This document shows positions 1 to 11,105 of a DNA stretch of 64,000 nt, piece after piece. The notes beneath the pieces were generated by a model that ran no database searches, was not told where the DNA came from, and was given only the letters and a program-made list of their open reading frames with translations. Source of the stretch: Epichloe hybrida. Its lineage: Eukaryota; Ascomycota; Sordariomycetes; Hypocreales; Clavicipitaceae. The stretch spans positions 1,860,001-1,924,000 of the forward strand of contig JAFEKR010000004.1 of assembly GCA_019022495.1 (NCBI GenBank), in the 5' to 3' direction. Position numbers and translations under genes: made by a program. Every line of letters begins with the position of its first letter. Positions within the stretch are counted from its first letter, which is position 1.

Positions 1-556
1 GCCTAAGCATGAGCGCGAGCAAGTTGGCGCAGAAGTTGAATTAGAAGTGTTTACGGCCTTTGTTAACGTTCTTCGACATTAAGTTGCTGCAGTGGGGTGT
101 TGGCGTAAATGGGACCAATAACGCCTGATCTGTGTTGGATGAAGAAAAGATGTTCGGAGTTCAGTGTGGTTGATTTTTGTACGCTGGGCATGCATTGAAA
201 ATTGTTTTATCATCTTCTCAATTTCTACTTTCACCTTTTCTCATCATGCTGGACAGTCGTAGCTCATGAGGGCGTATTAATAACTGTATGGAAGATGGTG
301 CATCTTGACACTGTAGTTTATGGAATAGGGAAAAAAAAAAAAAGAACGCTTCATATTTGCCAAGAACTCACAATTTAGATTCAAGACGCTATAAACAGAA
401 CTGACTTCCAATGTATCCCTATGACGATCTGTGATATCATTTTGTAAACCGTCCGGGCGCCGTAGCTACGCCTGATACACTTCATCCAATTTACATCGTC
501 GACAATATTGTACAGGAATAGAGGGAGGTGGTTCCGGGGTTGATATTTTCATCCTC
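1..556. other. Intergenic, 3' flank of the first gene
   Basis: No coding signal supported by length or splice structure. A 13-base poly-A tract lies near 331-343. The right part should hold the 3' UTR of the minus-strand gene that stops at 557. Confidence 0.6.
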
Positions 557-2005
557 TTAGCCAGAAGCTGGCCTCTGCTTCAGGTGAACCAAGTGCTTGA
601 GGCCCGTCTGAATAGCCATGTAAGTCTTCTGCTTGGGATCATACCAGCCCACAACGTACACGGCCATAAGTGCATTCTTCCCTTGAAGCTCCACCAGGCC
701 GTCCACACGGATGCAACCGCGGCTCGGGGGCTGTTTCACCGGCTGCCAATTCTTACTGAATGTCATGGATGCGTCGTGCAAGGCGCCTTGGATCCGAGGG
801 TCGAGCTGACTATCATTCCCGAATGGAGATCCGAACAAATCTACAGTGCTGGTCGGGACTGGGATATTGGTCGCTTTTTCGGCGCGGCCTGAGGCTTTCA
901 CAGCTTGTTTGCCAGGGGTGCCCAGCCCGCCTTGTTCCCTCATGCGATTGATCGCGACGGTTTGCCACGACGTGTCTTGGGGTTGCTCTGTGCTGAGGCC
1001 AAGTGCTTTGGCTACGTCTTGAGCTGTTTGTCTACACAGGGAGTTGACAAAGGCCCAGACTGTGAGGGCTACCGCTTTGGGATAGATTGCCATGTCAAGA
1101 TGGCTTGCGGCGAGGGAGTCGATCGGGCGGTCGCCCCAGGATATTCCATCATCGTCAATGATGATCCTTCAAATCGGTTAGCGTGACGATCGCAGTGACT
1201 TCATTGGTCTGTACCCTGCTCTCAACTTACCCAGATACGTAATGTTTTGGCGGTGGTGCGGGAGGATATAGGATATCGAGCCACATCTTCTTCAGCTTAA
1301 TATCTTTCCCTCCTAACAATCTGACATAACCAGGGTTCTTTTCGACCCCACGTCTTATCATTTCGGCCAATCCGACTGTCATGGAAGTTTAGCTCATGAG
1401 CCTGCAAAAAAGTGTATTGAATCAGGTTTTTGGTAGATTTCGTACATTTTATGTCCTTTTGCGCCTGCTGGTCCTTGTTTACGGCCAAAAAGGCCAGCCA
1501 TTCTGGGTCAGATCCTTTATACGGCGGCTGCTTTACTTCGTTTGTTGTGAAAGGAAACGGAAGAAATAACAACGGCTCATCTTCTTCTTCCGCGAGCTCT
1601 GCCATCTCTCGTTTTTCCTTTTCTGATAAATTTTCCCACTCATGGTCGGCCCAGTCCAGCAGCGGATCGAAAACGACGGTGGCAAATATCTGCCAGCATA
1701 TATAGAAGGAGATGGTCGTAAACGCTATGCGGCTGCAGAGTTCGCGATCAGTATGGCGAAGCTATGCGAAAATTGGCGAATTCATAATCCTTGACATACC
1801 CTAACCGTCTTCGAAAAGCATGTAATTTAGGCGCAGTCGTAGGTTGAGGAAAATAGACGGGGACGTCGTGGGGTAGTTTGTTCCGTCTGAAAGGCCATAT
1901 AGAGAGCTGTCGATTGATTCGAGGCACTCGGCGCGCGACTGTATTTGACGTCAACGAGGTGAGTATCGAAGGGCGCCTAAAAGCGGCCGCCGCGCGAGGC
2001 AGCAT
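557..2005 (-). CDS. Conserved mitochondrial-targeted single-pass membrane protein, function unknown
   Basis: Four exons on the minus strand (2005-1800, 1732-1446, 1375-1231, 1166-557) join in phase to 415 residues. Introns begin GTATGT, GTACGA and GTAAGT; TACTGAT and GCTAACC branch sites are visible in the first and third. Residues 1-45 are rich in Arg, Ala and Ser with no acidic residues, as in a mitochondrial presequence. One hydrophobic segment lies near residues 70-92, followed by an acidic stretch (EKEKREMAELAEEEDE) and a Pro-rich stretch (YPPAPPPKHY). The arrangement suggests an inner-membrane protein, which is inference. I do not recognise the family and assign no function. It is transcribed away from the Vps3844-like gene, sharing a 538-bp promoter. 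The acceptor of intron 2 is the least certain: two nearer AGs were rejected because they give stops. Confidence 0.75.
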
Positions 2006-2543
2006 GTCTGCCCGTTATCGCTCGCGGCGCACAGTAACACGAGCGGCTGAAGACAGACTGAGACGGCAGGTCTCCTTGCAAGTTTACCGGATGATGAGAC
2101 CGAACATCAAGGAGCGAAGCGCCGCGCGATGAAGGGGAGAGTAAATATAGGAAACTGAAACGAAAACGAAAGGCGGGACGAGGCAAGACTCCAGATTATG
2201 CGATGCTTGGCTTATCACGGGGTTGTTGTATCTCCTTAAGCGTGTTCCACCTTGTGGGTCAAGGGCCCCGCAAATTGGCATGTATCCCTAGTTTACTTTT
2301 ATCGGATTGGATACATAGACCCTGGTCAACGTGACACCACAAGGTAGAACACGCTTAAGGAGATACTCCGGAGTGCTGCTCCCAAGTCCTCGTGGGCAGG
2401 AAGCACCGGAGTATTTGGCGCCGCAGCTCCGACGCGTTGCCGCCGCCTGGACCACACCCACCCATGAGGTGACATCTCAAGCTCTCAGCCCAACAACCAC
2501 CAAGAAGCTTCACGGTTCACGGTTCACGGTTCGCCCACTCATC
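2006..2543. promoter_or_regulatory. Shared divergent promoter region
   Basis: This 538-bp stretch separates two divergent start codons. It contains the foldback at 2228-2366 and, just upstream of the rightward start, a 7-base unit CACGGTT repeated three times at 2511-2531. No clear TATA box was identified. Confidence 0.5.
2228..2366. repeat. 139-bp foldback (MITE-like inverted repeat)
   Basis: Arm 2228-2261 is almost the exact reverse complement of arm 2332-2366; both contain the core CTTAAGCGTGTT or its complement, with one mismatch and one small shift. The 70-bp loop carries a nested palindrome (ATGTATCC at 2280-2287 against GGATACAT at 2309-2316). It could be a small non-autonomous DNA transposon or a transcribed hairpin. 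No target duplication was recognised. Confidence 0.7.
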
Positions 2544-3760
2544 ATGAAGCTCATCACTGGGCTCATTGCCGCCCTCGCCGGTTGCGCTACGGCAGCGCAG
2601 CAATCAGCCGAAGTCTACATTGTTTCCAGAGGTGATGCGTCGTCGACACCTGCTGTCACTCCTAGTCTCGCCAGACTGCTTTTTCTGCAACGGTTAGCTT
2701 CGAACGGCCAGGGATTCCTTCAACATGACATCCCCATCGGGGTCGATACCGAGAAGGCTATCTCTTTTCTGAATCGTTTTGGAAAGTCGATCCCGTCGCT
2801 CTTCTCGGCCGGTGAAACCAAGCTGCCAAATCAGCTCGTCTTGATGCTAGACGTCATGAGTGACTCGCACATGAAGGAACTTCGCAAAGCACTCAGCATT
2901 AGCCCATCATTTACAATCGCGGATCCACCTGCCGAAAAAGCACACAAGGACCTGATAGAGCTGGATTTGATTGAAAAATTGGGCGTGGCTGATGGCAACA
3001 AGTGTTCCATTGAGCAAATCGCAAATCCTATGGAGGACTGCTGGAATGGCAAGTCTTCCGCAGTGGCAAGATATAGCATGAATAAGGCAAGTTTCCGTCG
3101 CAGAACGCGTGTCGAACACACTCCACCGCAGAGTGACACATTTGGCTTGAACTAACGACTACTCAGGATCCGGAGATGTTCAAGCACGTCGCCAAGCAGG
3201 TCACGCAGCTTGTCCAGCTCGCCAAGTCTGGAGACCTTGAAACAGTCATCGTTGCGCTGCCCTCTACAAGAAGCTCCAGCCAGTGGTCGGAAGAGCAGCA
3301 GGAACTGCGTCGTCGACAAGCAGAGCAAGTCATGTCAGCAATCGACAAGCCTAAAGCGGAACCTCAAACGACCTCGCTGTCTACGCCGGAGCCCGTGATC
3401 TTCGCCGCTAGTGGTCGCATTGCTTCGTGCTACGATACTGAGTCAACCTGCAACGAGGCAACGCGTAACTGCACCGGCCACGGAGCATGCAAAGACAAGT
3501 ATGCGAGTGGTGATGGGGCCAAGGCTGCTGCCTCGTGCTTTGCTTGCCACTGTCAAGCAACGAAAAATGAGAATTCATCGTTGACGCACTGGGGCGGCTC
3601 GTCTTGTGCCAAACAAGACGTCAGTGTGCCCTTCTGGCTATTTGCCGGATTTACATTGGCCATGGTTGGCATTCTGTCCATGTCCGTTGGCTTACTGTAC
3701 AGTGTTGGGGAAGAGAAGCTTCCAGGTGTGATTGGAGCCGGTGTCTCGCGAAACAAATAG
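2544..3760 (+). CDS. Vps3844-type vacuolar sorting / ER membrane protein
   Basis: Two exons (2544-3086, 3167-3760) encode 378 residues. I chose the ATG at 2544 because it opens a signal peptide (MKLITGLIAALAGCATAA), although the frame is open further upstream. The C-terminal third is diagnostic: an EGF-like Cys cluster (about residues 269-334, with CTGHGACKDKY and CFACHC), one transmembrane helix at about 335-361, and a short cytosolic tail. This matches the fungal Vps3844/DUF3844 C-terminal domain. The protein should be a type I membrane protein of the secretory or vacuolar route; the exact role is poorly defined in the family. The intron has a GC donor (AAG then GCAAGT), branch GAACTAACG and acceptor CTCAG. 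Splicing removes in-frame stops and keeps phase 0. Confidence 0.85.
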
Positions 3761-4483
3761 ACGGGGAAATCAATGCTAGTGGAGAAGCTTTCTTTGTCTG
3801 GTTCGGAGTTCCTGTTGTTCAATAAACGAGGAAAAATTGTAACATAGGTTTATCACACGGCGTCAATCGCTACTTAGCGTCCACTAGGTGCAATCCTCAT
3901 CATTTTCTTTTTTCAGTACATTGAGTGATCCCAGATACATCATATAAATATCACAAGTGCGTTTCAACTCGGCAGTATGTGCATTCCCGGGCTTTAAAGC
4001 CAAGCCTTGTTTCTCCTTTCCGGGTTGTGATATGTCCACACCAGTCCATCATCTGATCAGTGCATATGATCAAAATATGCGCTCATAGTATACACGCAAA
4101 AAAAACTGGTTAAAATAAGATCCAACGTCAGCGTATTGCTAAGCGGTGATCATGTAAGTTTGGTTGTGATGTGGGCGGATTCGATCAGGAGTCAGGACCC
4201 AGCGTCATTACGACAACGCGGCGTTTTTGGCACTACCCGCAAGGGCTCATTAACTAACCAATTACGCAATGGGTCGACTGATGAAACCAGGGGCGGACTT
4301 TTCCGTGACTTCCGGCTCATCGTCATACTTTCCATTCCACGTCTCAAAGCTTCGTTCTTCTTTTTACGGAAAAAAGCCCGCCGGAGTTCATACCAGTACA
4401 GCCTAAACAACTCGATTGAGACGTCGCCAGACTGTGCAAGGCCAGCTCAGCCGCAGCGAGGTCATGTGATAGAACTGACCGCC
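3761..4483. other. Intergenic, 3' flank plus promoter of the Zn2Cys6 gene
   Basis: No gene seen. The frame is open from 4136 into the transcription factor, but that upstream part lacks family resemblance and is treated as 5' UTR. Confidence 0.5.
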
Positions 4484-7121
4484 ATGGCGAACCGAGCCGG
4501 CGACGACAACGCAGATACGAGCAAGCTTCCAACGGCGAAATGGGGAGCGGCATGCGCTGCGTGCGCCACGGCAAAAGCGAAATGCATTCGGTCAAATCCT
4601 GACCGAAACGCAAAGTGCGACAGGTACACAAGATTTGCCTATAACCCTGTTAGTCTTTGCTGACAATGGTGGTCACTGGTTCCCAACTGCCGCTTCATCA
4701 GCCACTCACTGCGTGATGTGGGTATTGTTGGCTAACACGAATTGTTGACATGAAGGTGCCAAAGACTTTTGAAAGAATGCACGGGACAGGTTCATCGGCC
4801 ACGCAAGAAGAGACAGGTCAAATCTTCGTAAGTCAATTTACCAAGTCGATTTTCAAATTAGAGGAGTTCCCGCGACGCGACGGCGCATTACCTACGCGAT
4901 TGGACCTCGGCTCGTCTCAATTCAAGCGAGCGGGCTGGCTTTTCATCCGGTCCAACATCGTCACGATGCGCTAATATTTGAGAAATAGTCGGACGGCACA
5001 GATTGAGGAAAGACTCAATGGCCTGGTCAATCTTCTTCAGGCTTCTGGAGAATTACCCAGCAACCACACTCCGCTCAATACTCTTAGCGATGCCGCGGCC
5101 AGGGAACAATCGGCCATTGCCCAAGACACCCCGTCAGCGAGCTCCACGACATCGTATCGGCCATATTCAAATGCTTGGACGATCCCGGGAATTTACAACT
5201 CGAACGCAATTCCGTCGTGCATCTGCCGACCAGAACCCGGGAGTGCACCTCCTCCCCCAGATTCTGATGATGTGCTGTTGGAGCTCTTTAGGACCCAGAT
5301 GCAACCTGTGTTTCCGTTCGTCATTATTCCACCATCAACCAGTGCTTCTGAATTACATTCCAGTAGGCCATTCTTGATGTCTGCCATCAGGATGGTCACC
5401 TCGTTCAGAAGCCTCAGGTCAATGAGCGCTCAGCTGTTCCGGCTCATGAGCCACATTGCGGATCACGTTCTCTTGCGGTCGGCTCGGTCGCTGGAACTTC
5501 TTCAAGGCATCTTGGTCATGATCGCTTGGCATCAATATCACTGCTTGATACATGCTCAACTGCACAACCTACTTTCACTGGCCATGAGCATGGTGTCAGA
5601 CCTATCGCTGAACTATCCTCCCGGGGTGCGCGAGCAAGCTCGGCTGATGGTGGTCCGGCCAGATGAGCCAGCTGGTCGTACAAACGAAGAAAGAAGAGCC
5701 CTTCTCGGCGTGTGGTTTCTAACATGCAAGTGAGTTTTTGTAAACTTGCCGAAATTACGCAAGAGCGCTCAACTAACACCAAGCAAGTGTCTCCGTCAGC
5801 TTCAATCGAATTGAGTCAATGAAATATACGCCATATGTTCAAGAATGCTTAAAGGCTCTCGAAAACGGGAGAGAATACGAGTCCGACATTACTTTGATGT
5901 ATCTCATTCGGATACAGAGATTGACGGAGCGAATATTCGAGTTCACGTCCAAGGACAGGGCTGAGGAAGATATTCCTGGTATTCCGCCCGCCCCAACGTC
6001 GGCTTACATAGCGGCTTTCCAGAAAGAAATCGATACTATGCGCGACAGTCTGCCAGCAAGGCTTCAAAACGATAGTATGTGGAACATCCCTTCTGCTGTT
6101 GAGCTCCGCTTCTCGACTTGATGGCGCTGACTTTGTACTAGACTTGTTCATGACTTATCTTAATACCGCAAAACTGCGCCTCTACGAGCCGCCTGCCGTC
6201 GACATTACCTTGGTAAAATCCCTCGTGAGATCCATGACTGCCGGTCAAATCGGTCGTGGCACGCCACTTGACAAACTGTACCAATCAAGTGCAGCGCTTC
6301 GAAACTGGTTCGATAACTGGTTACTCGTTCCTGCCTCTTCATATTTCCGACACCCACTCTCCAGCATGTCTCAGCTTGTGTACGCGTTGACAATGCTCGG
6401 GAGGTGGGCGCAATTGGCAACACCTAGAACAGTGTATGAGGGAGCCACGCCGATGCCAGTTGGCGACGGCAATTCTATGTACAGCTCAGACTCTCAAATC
6501 CCGACCAAAAGCTTGGCTGGGAACAGGCCACCACAGAAGGACAACCAGGGCGGTGATCCAAAGCAGCAATGTGGTGATCAAGACCTTATTCAGGCCGTGG
6601 CTGCCCTACAACTCCAGCTCCAGTCACAGCCAGGTTTAATCATCAACATTCCCGAGATTCTTTCCACAATGTGCACGAGATGCGAACAAGTCAACAATCT
6701 CTACCAACAAAATTCGCCCGAAGATGAAAAGACAGAAAATAACGTATGGACATTCAGTGCCCTCAAAGTTCGCATAACCCGCGTGAAGTTGGAGAAATGG
6801 GCTGAAACTGTCGCTGCTGCCGCTGAGGGTTCATATCGAGTAGGCAAGGTGGGAAATTTCCAGCATTGGCGAGGTTCATACCCGCAGACATCGGATGCAA
6901 CTGGAAACATGGGTCAGCCTGCTGGCGGTCTCGTCAGCAATTGCTTTGAACAGGACCAGACCCAGATCCAGAATGTCTTGGGCAGCACACCATGGACATC
7001 CGACTTGCTGGACGGCATTGATCCTACTATCTGGTTTGATGACTACTTGGACTGGGGTACGCTGATAATGAACTCCGTGGCTAGCCCACTGGGGCCAGGG
7101 GAACCGCCCCAACAGGTGTAA
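4484..7121 (+). CDS. Zn2Cys6 binuclear-cluster transcription factor with fungal regulatory middle region
   Basis: Five exons (4484-4623, 4756-4827, 4989-5729, 5788-6074, 6142-7121) give 739 residues. The DNA-binding cluster has Cys at residues 24, 27, 34, 45, 48 and 55 and is split by the first intron. It is followed by a basic linker (HRPRKKRQ) and a short heptad stretch (AQIEERLNGLVNLLQ) suited to dimerisation. The middle region carries the fungal trans-factor pattern, including RRALLGVWFLT followed by FNRIESMKYTPY. The C-terminus is acidic and aromatic (DDYLDWGTL), plausible for activation. It is a nuclear regulator of unknown targets. The nearest downstream coding trace is a broken rhodanese gene, so no cluster can be inferred. 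Splice phases all agree. Confidence 0.88.
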
Positions 7122-7470
7122 GTGAGAAAATGATTGCAATAAAGATGAGCGCCCTGGGACAGGGATTTGAAACAACTGTAGGACGAACAAGCGATGATGA
7201 TAGATTGTATGAAGCAAACATCTACTCCCTTGAATAATACGACGTATCTGAGATACGTTTCATATAGAATGACACTATTCCGAAGTATCATGAATGCCAT
7301 TGAGGGGCATGCGGCTAAGCTCTGATTCATTCAACCTCAGCCGCGCCACGTTCTGCTGCTAAGTCCGCATTGCGCTTCACAGGCCGCGAGAAATGATTTT
7401 CCAGAGACACAACCGAGACACCCTTTCATTCAGCCTCGCAAAGAAACACAGTCATCATTCGTGTTCAGGC
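7122..7470. other. Intergenic between the transcription factor and the rhodanese relic
   Basis: No coding or structural signal recognised. It should contain the 3' UTR of the transcription factor and the former promoter of the pseudogene. Confidence 0.5.
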
Positions 7471-7755
7471 ATGGCGGCTGCTCAGAGCCAAGATACCCCG
7501 CCATGGTGGGCATCCTTTCCTGAATTCAAAGTAACCAGCTTGACGTGAATCTCATTTCTATCTTGGTAGGAATTTCCAATGGTCGCGGCCCCAGATGCGC
7601 CGGCTGGATGCAAGACTATCTCAACGAGGTCGGCGAAGCAAGCATGTCATCCATCAGCCATTTTGAGAGGAGGCATCGAGGGCTGGCAGAGTACATATGA
7701 TGAGGAAATGATAGGCTGGTACGATGGAAAGGTTTGGGCGCAGGAAAATGCGTAG
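7471..7755 (+). pseudogene. Relic of a rhodanese-fold / arsenate-reductase-like gene
   Basis: Three fragments of one family appear in different frames. Positions 7471-7530 read as a start (MAAAQSQDTPPWWASFPEFK). Positions 7575-7652 read SNGRGPRCAGWMQDYL, which matches the segment just after the catalytic Cys loop of fungal rhodanese-type arsenate reductases. Positions 7657-7755 read as the C-terminus (ILRGGIEGWQSTYDEE, then GWYDGKVW and a stop) in yet another frame. Most of the domain, including the active-site Cys segment, is missing between the first and second fragments, and a frameshift separates the second and third. A GT...AG pair spans 7531-7570 but does not restore a domain. I read this as internal deletion plus frameshift. 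The parent's exact activity is uncertain. Confidence 0.65.
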
Positions 7756-7963
7756 TTTGGTGTGTCTTATTTTGTGCTGCGGCCCCTTCCTGCCCGACTG
7801 CGACACATTTTGCAATTGAGCACATGAATAAATAATATGCATAGACAAAACCATTCCGATTCCGAGTCACCATTCATCATCCGAGAACGCCAGAAAAAGT
7901 TGTCTTTCTTTTCCTTTTCTTGCCTAGATTTTCCATTTCAATCCCAGTTGAGTATCCTTTTGC

Positions 7964-8474
7964 TCATCGGTGGTGGTGGTCTCCTCGTCGGTCGTCACCG
8001 CCGATTCGGTCTAGAGCTTCCATCATGACGACTGAGTTGCCGCGAATGACCTGCCAGAATTTTTAGTCCCGTCTATGGCGTGTAAAAGTGAATCTCGCTA
8101 AAAGCAACTTACTACCATTCCAATCTTGACCTTCTCGCCGCCCTCTTTCTCTTCCACAGCTTCGTCGAGGACAATGTTCAAAAAGACCTGTCGCGGGGGG
8201 TTCAGTCCAGGCCAGTTCATAGTTCGAAGCTTGATGCAACTTACGTCGTAGCCACGCAAGACTCCAATGACCTTGCGACTGCCGTTCAATTGCACGAAGA
8301 GTCTCTTCTCGAGGTACTAATAAGTTTGTTAGAACCGAACGAGTCTCGTGCGAATAGTCCACTGGTCACATCATGTTTTCAAAAGATGTGCCCAGTTCAG
8401 CTTCACAACTGTGTTTTTTGGGTTCTGTGGTACGCGAGGAATACCTTCTTGAGCTCAGGTTGCGCGGGCGCCAT
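7964..8474 (-). CDS. SMX2: Small nuclear ribonucleoprotein G (SmG)
   Basis: Four small exons (8474-8445, 8316-8245, 8187-8113, 8050-7964) join to 87 residues. The product begins MAPAQPELKK and continues through the Sm1 motif (RLFVQLNGSRKVIGVLRGYD) and the Sm2 motif (IRGNSVVMMEALDRI), a near-textbook SmG. SmG is one of seven proteins forming the ring on U1, U2, U4 and U5 snRNAs, needed for snRNP assembly and pre-mRNA splicing in the nucleus. A short polar tail (GGDDRRGDHHHR) extends past the usual end. Three introns in 261 coding bases is dense. The gene faces NTR2, another splicing factor, across 237 bp. Confidence 0.93.
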
Positions 8475-8711
8475 CTTGAGCTTTGTGATTATTACGTTTC
8501 CGATGTGCCGAGTGCGTGCTCGTGCTTCTGTCGCTGTCGCTCACCTGCGAGAACTAGCATGCGCCCCGGCCCAAATTTCCAGTCACGTGCTGATAAGATA
8601 CCTGGCGCCTTGTGCCGTGAGCTTTCCACGACCGTTGACGCTACTGTTTCTTTTTTAAAAGAGGAAGACCAGACTTATCAAATCCGCGTTATTTGAAATC
8701 ATGATTGGAAA
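8475..8711. promoter_or_regulatory. Bidirectional promoter of SmG and NTR2
   Basis: Only 237 bp separate the two start codons, so transcription start regions and 5' UTRs of both splicing genes must be packed here. No specific factor site is assigned. Confidence 0.6.
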
Positions 8712-10198
8712 ATGTCCTCATTTGCGGCGAAACGCAAAGCCAGAGTGATCAAGGTCGATGAGGAGGAGGAATCCAACGACAGCGCGTTCTCGGGTCTAGA
8801 CCCATCTTTTCCTCAAAACGGTACGTTCTCTTTTGCTGCTTCAGCGAGTAATTGATTGCTGATGAGAAACACGGGAGGCTGACTGATAGAACCGAGACAG
8901 ATTCAAGCAAGCTAGTGTTTGGCAATAAGTCGGCACGCAAGCCGCTCAGGCAATCCGGCCTTCGGAAAGCCTTCAATGCCGCTGACGAGGATGGCGCTGA
9001 CATCGCCAGCGGCAAGGTAGATGAGGACGAAGAAGATGACGGGCCAGTCGTCGTTCGACCTACCATCAATCGAACAGGATCTTCGAAGCAAAAGAAGAAA
9101 GCAGCCAAATCGCGGTTGTCTTTTGGTGGTAATGAGGGCAATGGCGATGCCGAGGTTTCAGCAACGCCGCAAAAGCCGGGCCTGGGAAAACGTGCGCTTG
9201 AGAATAGCGCAGTAAAGCGTGGCATTGCTCTACGAACACTTCCTACGAGATCGCCGGATGAGGAGGAAGATGACCGGCCAAAATACAGCAAGGAATATCT
9301 GGAGGAGTTGCAGTCATCAACGCCGAGTACGCCACGAGACATATCAACAATTCACGCCAGTGATGGGGACGACATTGAACTAGACCCTTCAGAGCTTGAC
9401 GGAGCAGTAGTTGTCGAATTCGCGGGAACATCACACTCAAAGCACGGCACGCAAATACTTTCTGAGGCTGAAATACGCGAGAAGAAGGAACGACGCGCTC
9501 GATTGGCTAAAGAGCAAGACTTCCTGTCGGTGGAGGACGATGATTCTACTATCTTCAGTCGCAAGAAGGAGGACGACGGTCGATTACAAGCTGAAGATGA
9601 GGACCTTGGGGAGGGATGCGACGACTACGTAGAGGACGGGGGCCTCTCGCTTGGCAAGCGAGCGGAAAGAGAGCGCCGAACAAAGGATAGACAAAAAATG
9701 GCCGAACTCATCACCGCAGCCGAGGGGCACAGCTCAGACGACTCATCAGACAGTGATGCTGAACGGCGAATAGCCTACGAAGCATCCCAGAGCAAGGCCG
9801 GGCTGGACGGCTTGAAGAAGCCCCGGGAGGATGCCTCCCAGGAGCTACTCCAAATCCCACCCAAGATCACACCGTTACCGAGCCTGTCTGAATGTCTGGC
9901 ACGCCTACAGACGACTCTGAAAGCCATGGAGAGTGACCTCAAAGCCAAGGACGCTCACTTGGAGCATTTGCGTCAGGAAAGGGAAAACATCGACAAGAGG
10001 AAAACAGAGGTTCAGTCACTACTGGATGAGACTGGCAAGAGATATCAAGAGGCTATGGGTCAAGGGAGTATAGAGCCAATTACTGCGGCTGGTGCAGGGT
10101 TCGATGCCAAATTAATTAGGGAGCGAGGGCTCGACAGCCTCGGGACTACGCCTGCAAGGCCAGATCAGACTGAGGATGACGAAATGGACATGTTATAG
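8712..10198 (+). CDS. NTR2: Ntr2-like spliceosome disassembly factor
   Basis: Exon 1 (8712-8820) encodes MSSFAAKRKARVIKVDEEEE and joins exon 2 (8901-10198) in phase to give 468 residues. The protein is highly charged, with a conserved opening (SSKLVFGNKSARKPLRQSGL), acidic runs, the central YSKEYLEELQSSTPSTPRD motif typical of the Ntr2/GCFC-related family, and a C-terminal coiled coil at about residues 368-425. In yeast Ntr2 pairs with Ntr1 and recruits the helicase Prp43 to release the lariat-intron spliceosome. That function is transferred by family. Of two candidate acceptors, only ACAG at 8897-8900 avoids a stop. Confidence 0.85.
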
Positions 10199-11105
10199 CG
10201 ACGAGAGTACCGAGGTCTGGTTCTTCTGAAGTCTTTCATACGGGGAAAATTTTTCAAACTTTTTGCATTGACGAAGAAATAGACCACCCATTCGAAATAT
10301 GGCGAGTTCGAGTTACAGCTACAGTTGCTGTCGTACATGTGCTTTATGCTAGTGTAAGTGCAAGTCCACCAATTGGAGACATTGTATCTCTCGTAAAAAG
10401 ACTTCAAGGGGACTTCCGCCGTCTCTGTAAGCTACGTAGGCATGTGCTTAACTCTGCGTCCCATTACACGGAGCCTTCCCCGTTTGGCCCCTGGTACTAT
10501 GATCACTCGCGGGCTGCTTTTCACAGAGCCAATTACTCGTTGATTAGTTCTATCTCCCAACATTGCTGCATTTGTCGTTATGCGGGCCATGAAACCACAA
10601 ATTAGAGGGATTCAAGTGGCTGCAGGGTAAGACCCGGCTCGATGAGGGAGATGAGTTTGTCGCATGACACAAAGTACATTCAGTGCCTGCATTCGGACTG
10701 GACTTTGGTATCTGCCTACAAGTGTCAGCCGCAACAAAAGTCCGAAAGACGTGTTGCGATGTCGTTGCTACTTTCGGGTTGATTAGCAGAGCGCCCAGCC
10801 ATGTGCATTGTTTTTAGCCATCCATCCAGAACAAAGGCTCTGCGGCTCCACACCAGCTACTTGAGAACGGCCAATGAGGCTGACGGTTGGCAGTTTGCCA
10901 TCGAAGGACCTAGAAGACTGGTCTAAGCAACTCGGGCTCTTCCATCTTTTTCTGTCCCCACCTGACTGCCCCTGCCTTGTTGAACATTCAAGTACAGACT
11001 ACTCCGTACGACTTCCCAAAAGCTCGACCCCGTTAATATATCGCAACCTCAACATTTTTCCCGAACAGGCGCAAATTCGACTGCTTATTCACCTACCTAT
11101 CTACT
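10199..11105. promoter_or_regulatory. Intergenic, upstream region of STI1
   Basis: About 900 bp with no supported gene. A two-unit heat-shock-like element TTCCCGAA lies at 11058-11065, 41 bp before the STI1 start; two units alone are weak evidence. One TACTCCGTA 9-mer occurs at 11000-11008. Confidence 0.4.

Noticed and set aside
2331..2543. Upstream extension of the Vps3844-like protein
   Set aside because: Would hide the signal peptide and overlaps the foldback arm; the ATG at 2544 opens a proper signal sequence.
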